Source: CADCVQ01 sp038260305 (GTDB lineage: Bacteria > Actinomycetota > Thermoleophilia > Solirubrobacterales > Solirubrobacteraceae). Taken from it: a DNA stretch of 64,000 nt. The notes under the pieces were generated by a model. It saw nothing but the letters and a program-made list of their open reading frames with translations, ran no database searches and had not been told where the DNA came from. The first letter of the stretch is position 1; each line of letters starts with the position of its first letter. Position numbers and translations under genes: made by a program. The DNA is taken from positions 1 to 64,000 of the forward strand of contig JBBSNY010000021.1 in NCBI GenBank assembly GCA_038260305.1. The letters run 5' to 3'. Shown here in pieces: positions 16,876 through 26,343 of this stretch.

Positions 16876-18366
16876 ATGATCGTAGATGAGCGACTCCGCA
16901 CCGCCGAACAGCATCCCGCGCCCGCCGGGTCCGTGCCTGTGCCTGTGCCTGTGCCTGCGTCGGGGGACGTACCCCGACAGATGACGAAGAATCGTCCTGC
17001 CGTCACGCCAACGGCCCCACGGGTGGGCGCGACGCAGGCCAGGATCGCCATCGACCGCTGGGTCAACGAAGGAGGTCGAATCCACGACGGCGACCGCACG
17101 CTGTCACGAGCCGCCGGTCGCGCCCGGTCCGCCTCTCCCGGCGTCACAGGTGCCGCGCGTCCCCACGTGATGATCGCCGGTGCCGGGGTCGCCGGGCTGG
17201 AGACGCTGCTGGCGACGCGGGCACTCGCCGGCGACCGCGTCGACATCTCGTTGCTGGCCCCCGAGTTGGCGTTCACAGATCACTCCGCCGCCGTTCGTCG
17301 GCCGTTCGAGGTGCCGCGCGCGCACACGTTGCGGCTGGCCGACGTCGCCCGAGACCTCGGCGCGCAGTGGCACCGGACAGCGATCAACCGTATCGACCAC
17401 GACCAGCACCGCGTGCTCACCACGGACGGCGATCAGCTCGGGTACGACCATCTCGTGCTCGCTGTCGGGGCTCGAGGCGCCCGGACATGGCAGTCAGACG
17501 AGCTACTGACCTTCGGTGCAACCGGTCGCGGCGCCTGCAACCGCTACCCGGTGCTGCTGCATCAGCTCCGCACACAACAGGTCAAGCACATCGCGTTCGT
17601 CAGGCCGTCGGGCGCGAGCTGGCCGACGCCCATGTACGACCTCGCGTTGCTGACGGCAGCGTTCTGCGCTGCGCACGACCTGCGCGAGGTGCAACTCGCC
17701 CTGCTCACACCGGAGCCTCGCCCGTTGGCGATGTTCGGACCCTCCGTCAGCGCCGCCGTCCGGTTGGCGCTCGACGAAGCTGGGGTGACGCTGCACACCG
17801 ACAGCACCGCATTGTCCTGGCGCAGCGGATGGCTGGCGATGTCACCCGGGGACGGGGCCATGCGAGCCGACCGGGTTGTCACGCAGCCGCAGTTGATCGG
17901 TCCGCGGCTGCGCGGGCTGCCGTGTGGGCCCGACGGATTCATCGAGGTCAAGCCCAGCGGTCGCGTTGCCGGCGTCGACGACGTCTATGCAGCCGGCGAC
18001 GCAATCGACTCCCCGATCAAGCACCGCAACATTGCCGCCGACCAGGCCGACGCCGTCGCCGCGACACTCGCGCTGTCAGCCGTCTTCGGCGTGCGCAAAC
18101 GTTCGTTGATGCCCGTCGGCGACCCGGTCCCGGCAGCCGTGCAACGGCGCCGCGACCCCCGCCAACCCGCGCGCGACGCGACATCGCGGTTGCAGCGATG
18201 GTCGGGTCTCGATGCGCTCGGCGTCCGGCACCTCGCCCCGTGTGGACGGGGCCCCTGCGGCGACATCCTGCGCTGTTCCCCGCACGCGATCGACATCATG
18301 CGCGAGCATGTCGCGCCGGGCCGCTGGCGCCGATGCCTGGATCTCCTTGACCCCTCGGTGTCCTGA
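16876..18366 (+). CDS. FAD-dependent pyridine-nucleotide oxidoreductase (SQR/NDH-2-like)
   Basis: A 496-residue protein. An atypical N-terminal extension of about 95 residues has a VPVPVPVP repeat and DRWVNEGGR. It is followed by the FAD-binding fold (VMIAGAGVAGLETLLATRAL) and the second FAD motif GVDDVYAAGDAIDSPIK. Overall organisation resembles sulfide:quinone oxidoreductase or type-2 NADH dehydrogenase, though the redox Cys pair of the disulfide reductases is not evident. A paralog lies at 21850-23226, flanking the same molybdopterin oxidoreductase, so both may pass electrons in that system. A decayed copy of its 5' part is at 38112-38510. Its stop shares one base with the next start. Confidence 0.8.
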   Translation: MIVDERLRTAEQHPAPAGSVPVPVPVPASGDVPRQMTKNRPAVTPTAPRVGATQARIAIDRWVNEGGRIHDGDRTLSRAAGRARSASPGVTGAARPHVMIAGAGVAGLETLLATRALAGDRVDISLLAPELAFTDHSAAVRRPFEVPRAHTLRLADVARDLGAQWHRTAINRIDHDQHRVLTTDGDQLGYDHLVLAVGARGARTWQSDELLTFGATGRGACNRYPVLLHQLRTQQVKHIAFVRPSGASWPTPMYDLALLTAAFCAAHDLREVQLALLTPEPRPLAMFGPSVSAAVRLALDEAGVTLHTDSTALSWRSGWLAMSPGDGAMRADRVVTQPQLIGPRLRGLPCGPDGFIEVKPSGRVAGVDDVYAAGDAIDSPIKHRNIAADQADAVAATLALSAVFGVRKRSLMPVGDPVPAAVQRRRDPRQPARDATSRLQRWSGLDALGVRHLAPCGRGPCGDILRCSPHAIDIMREHVAPGRWRRCLDLLDPSVS

Positions 18367-19325
18367 TGGCTGCGCGCCCGATAGATCAGCGAACCTCCTC
18401 CGACTCCGCGTCAAGCCCTGGCCGCGAGCGCCGGTGGCTGCGCTTGAGCGCTCGTCTTACGGACCGCAGCGCACGTCGCGAGCCCCCGGATCTGCTCGTC
18501 ACGGCGCTCGTCGCGATGCTGCCCGTCGTCGTAGCGGTATGCATCCTCGCAACCGCACCGAACACGTGGACTCTGCTGCTCGCCATCGGGGCGATGGTCG
18601 CCGGCACGCTGCTGCTGATCGGCGTCACCGGACTGCAGCTCGGTCAGTCCGTACGGCCCGCGCCAGATCCGCCACCACCTTCCCCGCGAGACGCCGATGA
18701 GGCCGCGGGTAGCGACGCGGCAGCACCACCCGACGCGGGCGAGTCGCAGACCCCACCGGTCTGCGTGTTCTCCTCAGCCGACGGCGGGGCCGCCGCCGCC
18801 CTCACGCCTATGCCCCTCCCGGACTCGGTCAGCCAGCGTATTCGCCCGACCATCGAGCGGTTGCTGTTTGTCGCCGACGCCGCCGTAGCAGACGTCGACG
18901 AGCTCCCACGGTTCGTGCGCCGGGTCATCGACGCCGCCGCCGAGGTATATGTCATCACCCCCGCTCTGCCAGGCCGGCTTGCATGGCTCGCCGACGACAT
19001 CGACGGATGCCGGCAGATCGCCGACGACCGCCTGGACACGGTGATCGAACACCTGCGATCACTCGGTGCTCACGTCAACCAAGCAGTTATCCGAGGCAGC
19101 GTCCTGACCGTCATCGCAGATGCGGTGACGCAGATCGACCCCGATCACATCCTGCTCGCGCTCGGAGCCTCAGAGCACGCCAACTGGCAAGAACACGGGC
19201 TCATCGAGCGCATCGAGCAGCGCTTCGGTCTGCCGCTCACGACCTACGCCGTCGATAGCCATGGACGCACCGAACACGCCGGCAGGCCGACGCTCGTCGT
19301 CGGCGAGCCCGACACCGACGTGTAA
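18366..19325 (+). CDS. membrane-anchored Usp-like domain protein
   Basis: A 319-residue protein. A basic N-terminus (residues 1-38) is followed by two membrane helices (about 43-61 and 66-90), a Pro/Ala/Asp-rich linker (95-150) and a soluble domain (160-305). The soluble domain resembles the second half of the two-domain Usp at 24654-25637: both share a LPRFVRRVIDAAAEVYVI or VPEAIRPLIDGAEKVYVV strand, then WLADD and ADDRL/ADERL. No Usp ATP-binding loop is seen. It probably senses or scaffolds at the membrane; the function is inference. Confidence 0.65.
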   Translation: MAARPIDQRTSSDSASSPGRERRWLRLSARLTDRSARREPPDLLVTALVAMLPVVVAVCILATAPNTWTLLLAIGAMVAGTLLLIGVTGLQLGQSVRPAPDPPPPSPRDADEAAGSDAAAPPDAGESQTPPVCVFSSADGGAAAALTPMPLPDSVSQRIRPTIERLLFVADAAVADVDELPRFVRRVIDAAAEVYVITPALPGRLAWLADDIDGCRQIADDRLDTVIEHLRSLGAHVNQAVIRGSVLTVIADAVTQIDPDHILLALGASEHANWQEHGLIERIEQRFGLPLTTYAVDSHGRTEHAGRPTLVVGEPDTDV

Positions 19326-19338
19326 TTGTTTCGCGTGA

Positions 19339-19455
19339 ATGCTCGACGTCCAGGCCCAGCGGATCGACGACGAGCCCGGCCTGCGGGATGGACGTCGCGT
19401 GCTGATCGACCACATCTGGCCGTGGGGCATTTCGCGCGAGCACCGGGAGAACAAG
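19339..19455 (+). pseudogene. DUF488 family fragment
   Basis: The frame from ATG 19339 reads IDDEPGLRDGRRVLIDHIWPWGISREH. This matches the N-terminal third of DUF488 proteins; compare the intact gene at 25649-26014 with DGYRVLIDRLWPRGVSRER. Similarity stops near 19455 and the rest of the frame is unrelated. It is a truncated copy, probably not functional. Confidence 0.65.
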
Positions 19456-19600
19456 ACTTGGTCGCTTGCGACGGGCGGCAGCGCTGACCGGCCGCCTCGG
19501 TCGTCGGCGCGATGGCAGCCGCTGACGGCTGCGGCGGCGTGGGAGGCCGGCTGCGGCCGAGTCGTCGAACCCCCATCCGCGGTCTCGGCCGGGACCCCGG

Positions 19601-21400
19601 ATGGCTGACGGGGGCGACCGGCCCGACGTTGGGAATCGGAGTGCTGACGGGCCGTCGAACGCCTCCCCGCGGGCGGTGCGCAGCTATCGCTCGCAACTGA
19701 CGGCGGGCGAGGACGTCGTCGATCCGGCGACGTGGGCGGGGTCGGTGCCGGTCGCGCACGGCATCGCTCCACACGTGCGGATCGGCGCCGGCCGGTGGTT
19801 GAACCTGCTGTGGCTGCTGCCGATCGGCCTCGTCGTCCTCGTTGTTCTGGTCGCGGTCGCCAAGGGCCTGCGTGGCCTCGCGTCGGTGCAGGAATTCATC
19901 GACGAGTATCCGGGCACCGTCACACCGGCCGGCGCGCAGCGCGACGCGGGCCTGCCGATCTGGGTCGCGGTGACGCACTTTTTCAACCTGCTGTTCATGA
20001 TCTTCATCGTCCGGTCGGGGCTGCAGGTCCTGTCGGACCATCCGCGGCTGTACTGGACGCGTCACAGCACGCCGGGCAGGGATTGGTTTCGCATCCAGAA
20101 GCCCGTTCCCGCCGACCCGTTGTGGACAGCGAAGAACGACTCGATCAGCCTGCCCGGCCAGGTCGGGCTGCCGGGGATCCGCCACTCGATCGGGCTTGCG
20201 CGCTGGTGGCATCTCGGGACCGACGTGCTGTGGCTGCTCAACGGTCTGGTCTTCTACGTCCTGCTGTTCGCGACCGGGCAATGGCGGCGCGTCATCCCAA
20301 TGAGCTGGGACGTGCTGCCCAACGCCGCTTCGGTGGCGCTGCAGTATCTGTCGCTTGACTGGCCCACGGAGCACGGCTGGGTCGCCTACAACAGCCTGCA
20401 GCTCCTGGCGTACTTCGTCACGATCTTCATCGCCGCGCCGCTGGCGCTGATCACCGGCCTGGGAATGTCGCCAGCGCTGTCGACGCGCTTCAAGGCCGTC
20501 AGCAAGGTGCTCAGCATCCAGACGGCGCGCTCGCTGCATTTCCTCGTGCTCGTCTGGTTCCTTGTTTTCATCGTCGGCCATGTCGCGCTGGCGCTCAGTA
20601 CGGGCGCGGTGCGCAACCTCAACCACATCTACGCCGCACAGGATTCCGCAAGCTGGACGGGAGTGTGGATCTTCACCGCGACGATGGCCGTCCTGATCGT
20701 CGCGTGGGTCGCCGCGACGCCGTTCACGCTGCGCCACCCGCGCGTCGTGCAGCGCGTCGGCTACGCACTCATCGGCCCCGCCCAGCGCCTGTTCGAGCAC
20801 GTCGACGCAACGCCCGGCGAATACGAGCAGAAGGACATCTCACCGTACTTCTGGCACAACGGCGCCTACCCCGACTCCGACGAGTACACCACCCTGTTCG
20901 ACAATGGCTTCGCCGACTACCGGCTCCGTGTCAACGGCCTCGTCGAGCATCCCGCAGAACTGACCCTCCAGCAGCTGCGGGAGCTTCCGTACCACGAGCA
21001 GATCACCCAGCACTTCTGCATCCAGGGCTGGTCGGGAATCGCCAAATGGGGCGGCGTGTCGATGCGGACGATCATCAACCTCGTCAACCCCGCACCGGAG
21101 GCCCGGTGGGTCGTGTTCTACTCGCTGGCCGACGGCCCCGACGGCGGCCTGTACTACGACGCGCACCCGATCGAACAGATGAGCAACCACCTCACGATGC
21201 TCGCCTACGACATGAACGATGAGCCGCTGCCATACGGCCACGGCGCGCCGCTGCGCCTGCGCAACGAGGTCCAGCTCGGCTTCAAGCAGGTCAAGTGGAT
21301 CAAGGGCATCGAGTTCGTCACGCACTTCTCGCAGGTCGGCGGCGGCTACGGCGGCTACAACCAAGACCACGAGTTCTTCGGCTACCGCCAATCCATCTGA
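19601..21400 (+). CDS. membrane molybdopterin oxidoreductase with cytochrome b561-type domain
   Basis: A 599-residue fusion. The N-terminal half (about residues 65-400) has several membrane helices and in-membrane His residues (WVAVTHFFNLLFMIFIVRSG, RWWHLGTDVLWLL, RSLHFLVLVWFLVFIVGHVAL), as in cytochrome b561/Ni-Fe hydrogenase b subunits. The C-terminal part (about 430-599) is a sulfite-oxidase-type molybdopterin domain with the cofactor-binding Cys473 in QHFCIQGWSG. Electrons could pass from the Mo site through b-type hemes to the quinone pool. The substrate is unknown. A cupin follows 13 bases later and is probably co-transcribed. Confidence 0.88.
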   Translation: MADGGDRPDVGNRSADGPSNASPRAVRSYRSQLTAGEDVVDPATWAGSVPVAHGIAPHVRIGAGRWLNLLWLLPIGLVVLVVLVAVAKGLRGLASVQEFIDEYPGTVTPAGAQRDAGLPIWVAVTHFFNLLFMIFIVRSGLQVLSDHPRLYWTRHSTPGRDWFRIQKPVPADPLWTAKNDSISLPGQVGLPGIRHSIGLARWWHLGTDVLWLLNGLVFYVLLFATGQWRRVIPMSWDVLPNAASVALQYLSLDWPTEHGWVAYNSLQLLAYFVTIFIAAPLALITGLGMSPALSTRFKAVSKVLSIQTARSLHFLVLVWFLVFIVGHVALALSTGAVRNLNHIYAAQDSASWTGVWIFTATMAVLIVAWVAATPFTLRHPRVVQRVGYALIGPAQRLFEHVDATPGEYEQKDISPYFWHNGAYPDSDEYTTLFDNGFADYRLRVNGLVEHPAELTLQQLRELPYHEQITQHFCIQGWSGIAKWGGVSMRTIINLVNPAPEARWVVFYSLADGPDGGLYYDAHPIEQMSNHLTMLAYDMNDEPLPYGHGAPLRLRNEVQLGFKQVKWIKGIEFVTHFSQVGGGYGGYNQDHEFFGYRQSI

Positions 21401-21413
21401 GAGGACCACGTAC

Positions 21414-21836
21414 ATGAAGACCTGGGACATCAGCACGCTCGAGCTGCCGCCGCACGCCCCGCGGATCCTTTCCTCGACCGACGACGCACGCGCGATCGTG
21501 ATCGCGATTCCGGCCGGCGAATCGATGCAGGACCATCAGGTCCACGAACGTGCCTGGGTCACCGTTATCGACGGCGACGTGCAGATCACGACGACCGCGG
21601 GCGAGCAGGTCAACGGCCGCGCCGGCCTGCTCGTCGAGTTCGACCCCCGCGAACGACACGCCGTACACGCCCGCACAGACACACGGATCCTGCTGCTCCT
21701 GACGCCCTGGCCCGGCGCCGGGCACCCCGGAGCCCTGACCACCGACGAGAAGGCCCACGCCCGTCAGCACGCCGCCGAACACGTCGCGATCGCGACAGGA
21801 GACGACGTCAGCCCGGCCGATCGCCGGACCTCCTAG
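21414..21836 (+). CDS. cupin-domain protein
   Basis: A 140-residue single cupin. It has the first metal motif region (SMQDHQVHERAWVTVIDGDVQI) and the second (GLLVEFDPRERHAVHARTDTRILLLL), so a metal-binding beta-barrel is likely. It starts at ATG 21414, 13 bases after the Mo-oxidoreductase, preceded by GAGAGGA, and is probably in that operon. Its exact chemistry is not predictable. Another cupin lies at 46159-46515. Confidence 0.82.
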   Translation: MKTWDISTLELPPHAPRILSSTDDARAIVIAIPAGESMQDHQVHERAWVTVIDGDVQITTTAGEQVNGRAGLLVEFDPRERHAVHARTDTRILLLLTPWPGAGHPGALTTDEKAHARQHAAEHVAIATGDDVSPADRRTS

Positions 21837-21849
21837 CCTGTCCGCGCGC

Positions 21850-23226
21850 TTATCCGACTGAGGCCGGGATGCGCGCCGTGCGGTCAAGCGTCTGCGCCGT
21901 CTCGCGCGCCTGCAGCGAGCGCGCGGCGTTGTTGCAGCGGGCCTCGGCGTCGGCCAGCGCGAGCGCGAGCGCGACGGCGTCGTGCCCACCGCTCGCGGCG
22001 GCGCCGGCGAGCGCCGGCACGCGCTCGGTCAGCGGCGAGTCGCACAGTCGCGGCGGTCGCGCGGTGGCGAGGTACGGCGCGAGGTAGCGCCCGGCGATCT
22101 TGCCGGGCGGCGACCACAGCGCGCGCGACGAGGCGATGCTCTGTCCTGATGCGCGCGACTGCAGGTACAGCGGCGCGCCGGGGGTCAGCAACCGGCCGCG
22201 CAGGACGGGACAGAACGGCAGTGGGTCGTTGCCCGCTCCGCTGGCGGCCGCGATCGCCTCGGCGACGGCGTCGGCCTGCTGCGCCGCGAGCCCGCCCTGG
22301 CGCAACGGGAAGGACGTCGCCTCGCCCGCGGCGTAGATCGCCGTCTCGCCCTCGACGCGTCCGTGCAGGTCGACCGGCACGAAACCCGCGCGATCGACCG
22401 GCAGTCCAGGGATGGTGCGTGCGGCGACGTCGGCGAGCGTCACGACGCGATCAGCGGCGACGACCGCGCCGTCGTCGAGGCGCAGCCCGCCGGCGACGAC
22501 CTCGCGCGGCTGCACACCGGCGACAAGCTCGATGTCCAGGGCGGCGAGCATCGGCGCGATGGCGTCGCACGCGGCCGGACCGAAGAGGTCCAGCGGATGC
22601 TCCTCGGGGGTCACGATCCGTACGGCTGCGTCGCAGCCGTGCTCGCGCAACTCGTGCGCCGTGAGCAGCGCGAGCTCGTAAAGCGGCAGCGACCAGCTCG
22701 ACGGGAACGGAAGCGCGAAGGCGACGCTCGCCGCGTCGCCCGCCATGACGTCGTTGACGACGGCGCGCAGGTCTGCCGACACGTCGTCGTTCGTGCCGAA
22801 CGTCAGCGCTCCCGCGAACGGCGCCAACCGGCGCCCGCCGGTCACGATCGCGAGGACGTCGTAGGGCACACGCCGCCCGCCGTGCGTGAAGACCGTCCGC
22901 TCGGCACTGTCGACCGCGATCAGCGCGTCGAGCACGAGACTCGCGTCCTGGTCGCTTGCGATCTGCGACCACTCTGATGTGTGCGCGCCGCCGCGCTCAA
23001 ATGGCTCGGCGACCGTCATCGCCCGCGGCGCGAATTGGGCCTCCGCGACCAGCACCGTGATAGCGACGCGTGCGCCGGCGAGCACACGCAACGCGAGCAG
23101 CAGTTCCAGCGCGGCGAGCCCGCCTCCGACGATCAGCACCTGCAGCGGGGGTTCGCCCGCGGCCCCGGCGGCCGAGCCCGCTCGGCGGACCTGGCGATCG
23201 TTGGTGAGAGATTCGGGGACGGGCAT
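21850..23226 (-). CDS. FAD-dependent oxidoreductase, paralog of 16876-18366
   Basis: A 458-residue protein from ATG 23226 (MPVPESLTND); earlier ATGs at 23262 and upstream are possible. The FAD-binding fold is VLIVGGGLAALELLLALRVLAG near residue 30, and the second FAD-site region is GETAIYAAGEATSFPLRQGGLAAQQADAVAEAIA. The central region shares SSWSLPLYELALLTAHELREHG with ASWPTPMYDLALLTAAFCAAHD of the 16.9-kb paralog. It converges on the Mo-oxidoreductase/cupin operon. A TAGGTT -10-like box lies just upstream of the start. It is probably a quinone- or nucleotide-linked dehydrogenase. Confidence 0.78.
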   Translation of the reverse strand: MPVPESLTNDRQVRRAGSAAGAAGEPPLQVLIVGGGLAALELLLALRVLAGARVAITVLVAEAQFAPRAMTVAEPFERGGAHTSEWSQIASDQDASLVLDALIAVDSAERTVFTHGGRRVPYDVLAIVTGGRRLAPFAGALTFGTNDDVSADLRAVVNDVMAGDAASVAFALPFPSSWSLPLYELALLTAHELREHGCDAAVRIVTPEEHPLDLFGPAACDAIAPMLAALDIELVAGVQPREVVAGGLRLDDGAVVAADRVVTLADVAARTIPGLPVDRAGFVPVDLHGRVEGETAIYAAGEATSFPLRQGGLAAQQADAVAEAIAAASGAGNDPLPFCPVLRGRLLTPGAPLYLQSRASGQSIASSRALWSPPGKIAGRYLAPYLATARPPRLCDSPLTERVPALAGAAASGGHDAVALALALADAEARCNNAARSLQARETAQTLDRTARIPASVG

Positions 23227-23382
23227 AGCACCGAACCTACGACCGCGGCACGGGCGCGTCATCGGGAATGTCCCGCGCTGGCGCGCGTAGTTCGCCACAC
23301 ACTGCTGCCGATGAGCGACCAGAGCGGCGGGGTCGAGGGCTACTGGGCTCGCGCCACTGCTCACACTCACACTCAGCTGACG

Positions 23383-24657
23383 TCAGTATTCGGCATGGGA
23401 GGACTGGTGTTCGGAGGCCAGGTCGGTCAGCGGCGTGTCGGGGTCGGCGAGGCGGTCGCGGTCGACGCGCAGGCGCGAGCGGATCAGTGCCTGGATCTGG
23501 TCGGTGACGTCCCAGACGTTGACGTTCATGCCGGCCAGGATCCGGTCGTCCTTCAGCCAGAAGGCGATGAACTCGCGCTTGGCGACGTCACCGCGGAAGA
23601 CGACCTGATCCCAGTCGGTGGCATGCCCGCTGTACTCCATCCCGACGTCGTACTGGTCGGAGTAGAAGTAGGGCACGCGGCCGTACGCGACCGGATGGTC
23701 GAGCACCGGGTCGCCGTGGTCGGTGCCGCCGAGCATGTTGCGCGCGGCCGCCGGTCCTTGGTGCAGGGCGTTGGCCCAATGCTCGATGCGCAGGTGCCCG
23801 TAGAGGGGGTGGCGGGCGTTGGCGACGTCGCCGGCCGCGAAGATCCCGCTGACGGTGGTCTGCAGGAACTCGTCGGTGACGATCCCGTTGTCGACGGCGA
23901 TATCGGTCCCTTCGGCCAGCTCGGTGCGCGGGGTCGCGCCGATCCCCGCGACGACGAAGTCACAGTCGAGCGTGCGCCCGTCGGTGGTGCGCACGTGTTC
24001 CACGCGGCCGTCGCCTTCCAAGGACTCGACGCCCGTGCCGAGGAGCATGTCGACGCCGTGGTCGGTGTGCACGTCACGGTAGATCGCGCCGACCTCGGCG
24101 CCGAGCACGTGCTCCAGCGGCACCGATCCCGGATCGATCACCGTCACCTCCAGCCCTCGCTCGCGAGCCGCGGCGACCACCTCGCAGCCGATCCAGCCCG
24201 CGCCGATCACCACCAGCCGGCCGCCCTGCTTCATCCGCGCGCGCAGTCGCTCGGACTCGGGCAGGGTACGCAGGTAGTAGATCCCGTCGAGGTCGGCGCC
24301 CGGGATCGACAGCCGGCGCGGCGCCGCGCCGGTGCTCAGCAGCAGCCGGTCATAGCCCAAGCGCTCGCCGCCGGCGAGCACCAGCTCGGCTGCGCCCTGG
24401 TCGATGCGCGCAACGGTCGTCCCGGTGAGCAGCTCGATCTGATGGGTCTCATAGAAGCTTTCGTGGTGGACGTACACCTTCTCGACGCCGATCTTGGCGG
24501 CCAGGTAGTCCTTGGACAGGGGCGGTCGGGTGTACGGGCGCTCGGGCTCTGAGCCGATCAGCAGCACCCGGCCGTCGAAGCCGTGCTCGCGCAGCGCCTG
24601 CGCCGCCTTGGCCCCCGCCAGGCTGGCGCCGACGATGACGAACGTCTGGGGAGTCAT
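23383..24657 (-). CDS. ferredoxin-reductase-type NAD(P)/FAD oxidoreductase
   Basis: A 424-residue enzyme. It has the FAD motif FVIVGASLAGAKAAQALREHG, the RPYTRPPLSKDYL segment typical of ferredoxin/rubredoxin and putidaredoxin reductases, the NAD(P) motif VVIGAGWIGCEVVAAARERG (about 145) and the late FAD site GIFAAGDVANARHPLYG. The C-terminal dimer domain includes SDQYDVGMEYSGHATDWD. It should move electrons from NAD(P)H to a small redox protein, which is not encoded nearby. It is coupled (ATGA) to the two-domain Usp upstream. A near-relative at 46640-47881 is broken by one stop codon. Confidence 0.9.
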   Translation of the reverse strand: MTPQTFVIVGASLAGAKAAQALREHGFDGRVLLIGSEPERPYTRPPLSKDYLAAKIGVEKVYVHHESFYETHQIELLTGTTVARIDQGAAELVLAGGERLGYDRLLLSTGAAPRRLSIPGADLDGIYYLRTLPESERLRARMKQGGRLVVIGAGWIGCEVVAAARERGLEVTVIDPGSVPLEHVLGAEVGAIYRDVHTDHGVDMLLGTGVESLEGDGRVEHVRTTDGRTLDCDFVVAGIGATPRTELAEGTDIAVDNGIVTDEFLQTTVSGIFAAGDVANARHPLYGHLRIEHWANALHQGPAAARNMLGGTDHGDPVLDHPVAYGRVPYFYSDQYDVGMEYSGHATDWDQVVFRGDVAKREFIAFWLKDDRILAGMNVNVWDVTDQIQALIRSRLRVDRDRLADPDTPLTDLASEHQSSHAEY

Positions 24658-25637
24658 GACGACAGGGCCTCCTCATGTCCGACGACGTGACCGTCACCGT
24701 CGAAGTAGAAGACGATGGTGGGCACGTCGAACTGCTCGCGCACCTTGGCCGCGATCTTGTGCTCGCGCCGGTTCTCGTCGTCGCTGCCGGGGAGGTGCAG
24801 GCGCAGCACGATCAGGTCGGCGTCAAACACGGCCAGCGCATCGCTGATCGCGATGACCTGGTTCTCGGCACCCACCGTTCCCTGCGGGTGAACGCCGGCG
24901 GCGTGCATGTGGTCAAAGACCGTGTGCAGACGCTCGTCGGCCGCTATGAGCGCGCTGTCGCGATCGTCGGCCAGCCATTGCATCCACGTCGTCAGCGTCG
25001 GCGCGACGACGTAGACCTTCTCGGCCCCGTCGATCAGCGGCCGGATTGCCTCGGGGACCTCGTTGGCGTCGGCCAGTTCCTCGTTGGTCAACACGAGCAC
25101 CCGCCGTGCCGTCGGCACCGTGCGCAGCGCCCCAGATCCGTTCGCCGACGGGTTGGCAGGATGCACGATGACGACCGGGCAGGGTGCGTGGTGCGCGCAC
25201 TGCTGGCTGACCGAGCCAAGCATGAGCCCGGCAAACCCGCCGTGCCCGCGCGACCCGACGACCAGCAGATCGTCCTGGCAGACCGCGCCGATCAGCACCG
25301 CGGCGGCAGCACCTTCGACGACCCGCTGCTCGATCTCCACGCCCTCGATGCCGCCCGCCAGCTCGGCGACCGCCCGCTCGACCACGCCCTCGGCGGCTTG
25401 GCGGATATCGCTGACGGCAAGATCGCTGGCAGGGTACGGGACGATTGACCCCATCGAGGCCAAGCCACCGATCGGAAGGTTGGCGTACCCGAACGTCCAA
25501 GCATGCACGACGCGCAATGAAGCGCTGCGCAGGCGCGCCTCTGTCAGCGCCCAGCGCAGCGCCTGCTGGCCTGCTGGCGAGCCATCGATGCCGACGACGA
25601 CCGCACCTCGAGTCTGCGACGGTGCGTTGTGGTCCAT
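24654..25637 (-). CDS. two-domain universal stress protein
   Basis: A 327-residue protein. The first Usp domain (1-150) has AVVVGIDGSPAGQQALRWAL and the nucleotide motif GSRGHGGFAGLMLGSVSQQ. The second half (about 170-320) is a degenerate Usp-like domain without the Gly-rich loop (RRVLVLTNEELADANEV…AEKVYVV). The same half-domain is found membrane-anchored at 18366-19325. It lies between the DUF488 gene (11-base gap) and the ferredoxin-reductase-like gene (overlap), a redox-stress operon headed by a GTAAGA/CGCTAG promoter-like motif. Confidence 0.88.
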   Translation of the reverse strand: MDHNAPSQTRGAVVVGIDGSPAGQQALRWALTEARLRSASLRVVHAWTFGYANLPIGGLASMGSIVPYPASDLAVSDIRQAAEGVVERAVAELAGGIEGVEIEQRVVEGAAAAVLIGAVCQDDLLVVGSRGHGGFAGLMLGSVSQQCAHHAPCPVVIVHPANPSANGSGALRTVPTARRVLVLTNEELADANEVPEAIRPLIDGAEKVYVVAPTLTTWMQWLADDRDSALIAADERLHTVFDHMHAAGVHPQGTVGAENQVIAISDALAVFDADLIVLRLHLPGSDDENRREHKIAAKVREQFDVPTIVFYFDGDGHVVGHEEALSS

Positions 25638-25648
25638 GTCCTGGTCCT

Positions 25649-26014
25649 TTAGCGGTGGGTGGTCGGGAGGCCGCGACGCAGGACCTCGGCGAGGACGACG
25701 GCGTCGTTGTGCTCGGTGTCGCGGGCGGAGTACACAAGCGTGAGCGTGCCCTCCCGCGCCCGCCGCCGAAGCGACGACAGCCGCGGGCGCTCGCCCTGGA
25801 GCTCCTCGACGTAGCGGCGGCGGAACTCCTCAAAGCGGCTGGGGTCGTGGCCGAACCACTGGCGCAGCTCGGTGCTCGGCGGCAACTCGTGTTCCCAATC
25901 GTCGAGCTTGGCGCGCTCGCGTGAAACCCCGCGCGGCCACAGCCGGTCGATCAGGACGCGATACCCGTCCGAGGCGGCCGCCGGGTCATACGCACGCTTA
26001 AGACGGACATCCAT
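25649..26014 (-). CDS. DUF488 family protein
   Basis: A 121-residue protein with the DUF488 signatures DVRLKRAYDPAAASDGYRVL…DRLWPRGVSRERAKLDDW, ELRQWFGHDPSRFEEFRRRY and LTLVYSARDTEHNDAVVL. The family is common in stress and heme/nitrite-related loci, but its biochemical role is not settled. The second ATG (26014) was chosen over 26020 because it lies 34 bases from the GTAAGA box, as in several other genes here. It is the first gene of an operon with the Usp and reductase genes. Confidence 0.85.
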   Translation of the reverse strand: MDVRLKRAYDPAAASDGYRVLIDRLWPRGVSRERAKLDDWEHELPPSTELRQWFGHDPSRFEEFRRRYVEELQGERPRLSSLRRRAREGTLTLVYSARDTEHNDAVVLAEVLRRGLPTTHR

Positions 26015-26020
26015 GACCAT

Positions 26021-26048
26021 CTAGCGTCGCTTGAGCCGCGGGTCTTAC
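26021..26048 (-). promoter_or_regulatory. GTAAGA-N16-CGCTAG promoter-like motif
   Basis: GTAAGA (26048-26043) and CGCTAG (26026-26021) are separated by 16 bases and end six bases before the ATG at 26014. It faces the DUF488-Usp-reductase operon. Confidence 0.6.
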
Positions 26049-26343
26049 GCCAACCGTGCCGGCCTCAGCCAGCGAGTCGAGCAGCAGGTGGAAGTAGATC
26101 AGTCCCGCGTAGGCTGCCAGCGCGCCTGTCGTGATCGGCCAGCTATCTCACCGATGCCGGGCATCGACGTTCGCGTCACCACGGGCGAAACTGCTCGACG
26201 CACTCCGCAACCGCCGGTCACATCGACGAGTGACGTGCGTCTGGGGAAATAGCCGACATCGCCCGGAAACACCGATCGACCGCATACCGGAGTGTCGGCG
26301 CTATTTCCATCCGCCCGCGCGGGCCTGCCCCAGGGACCAATGA
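26021..26343. other. intergenic region between DUF488 and GH65 genes
   Basis: These 323 bases contain the promoter-like motif listed separately. The rest shows no convincing gene, RNA or repeat. Confidence 0.6.

Noticed and set aside
16933..16960. Hexamer repeat (GTGCCT)n as a phase-variation tract
   Set aside because: It encodes a VPVPVPVP linker in frame and a 6-bp unit cannot switch the frame; probably just a flexible linker.
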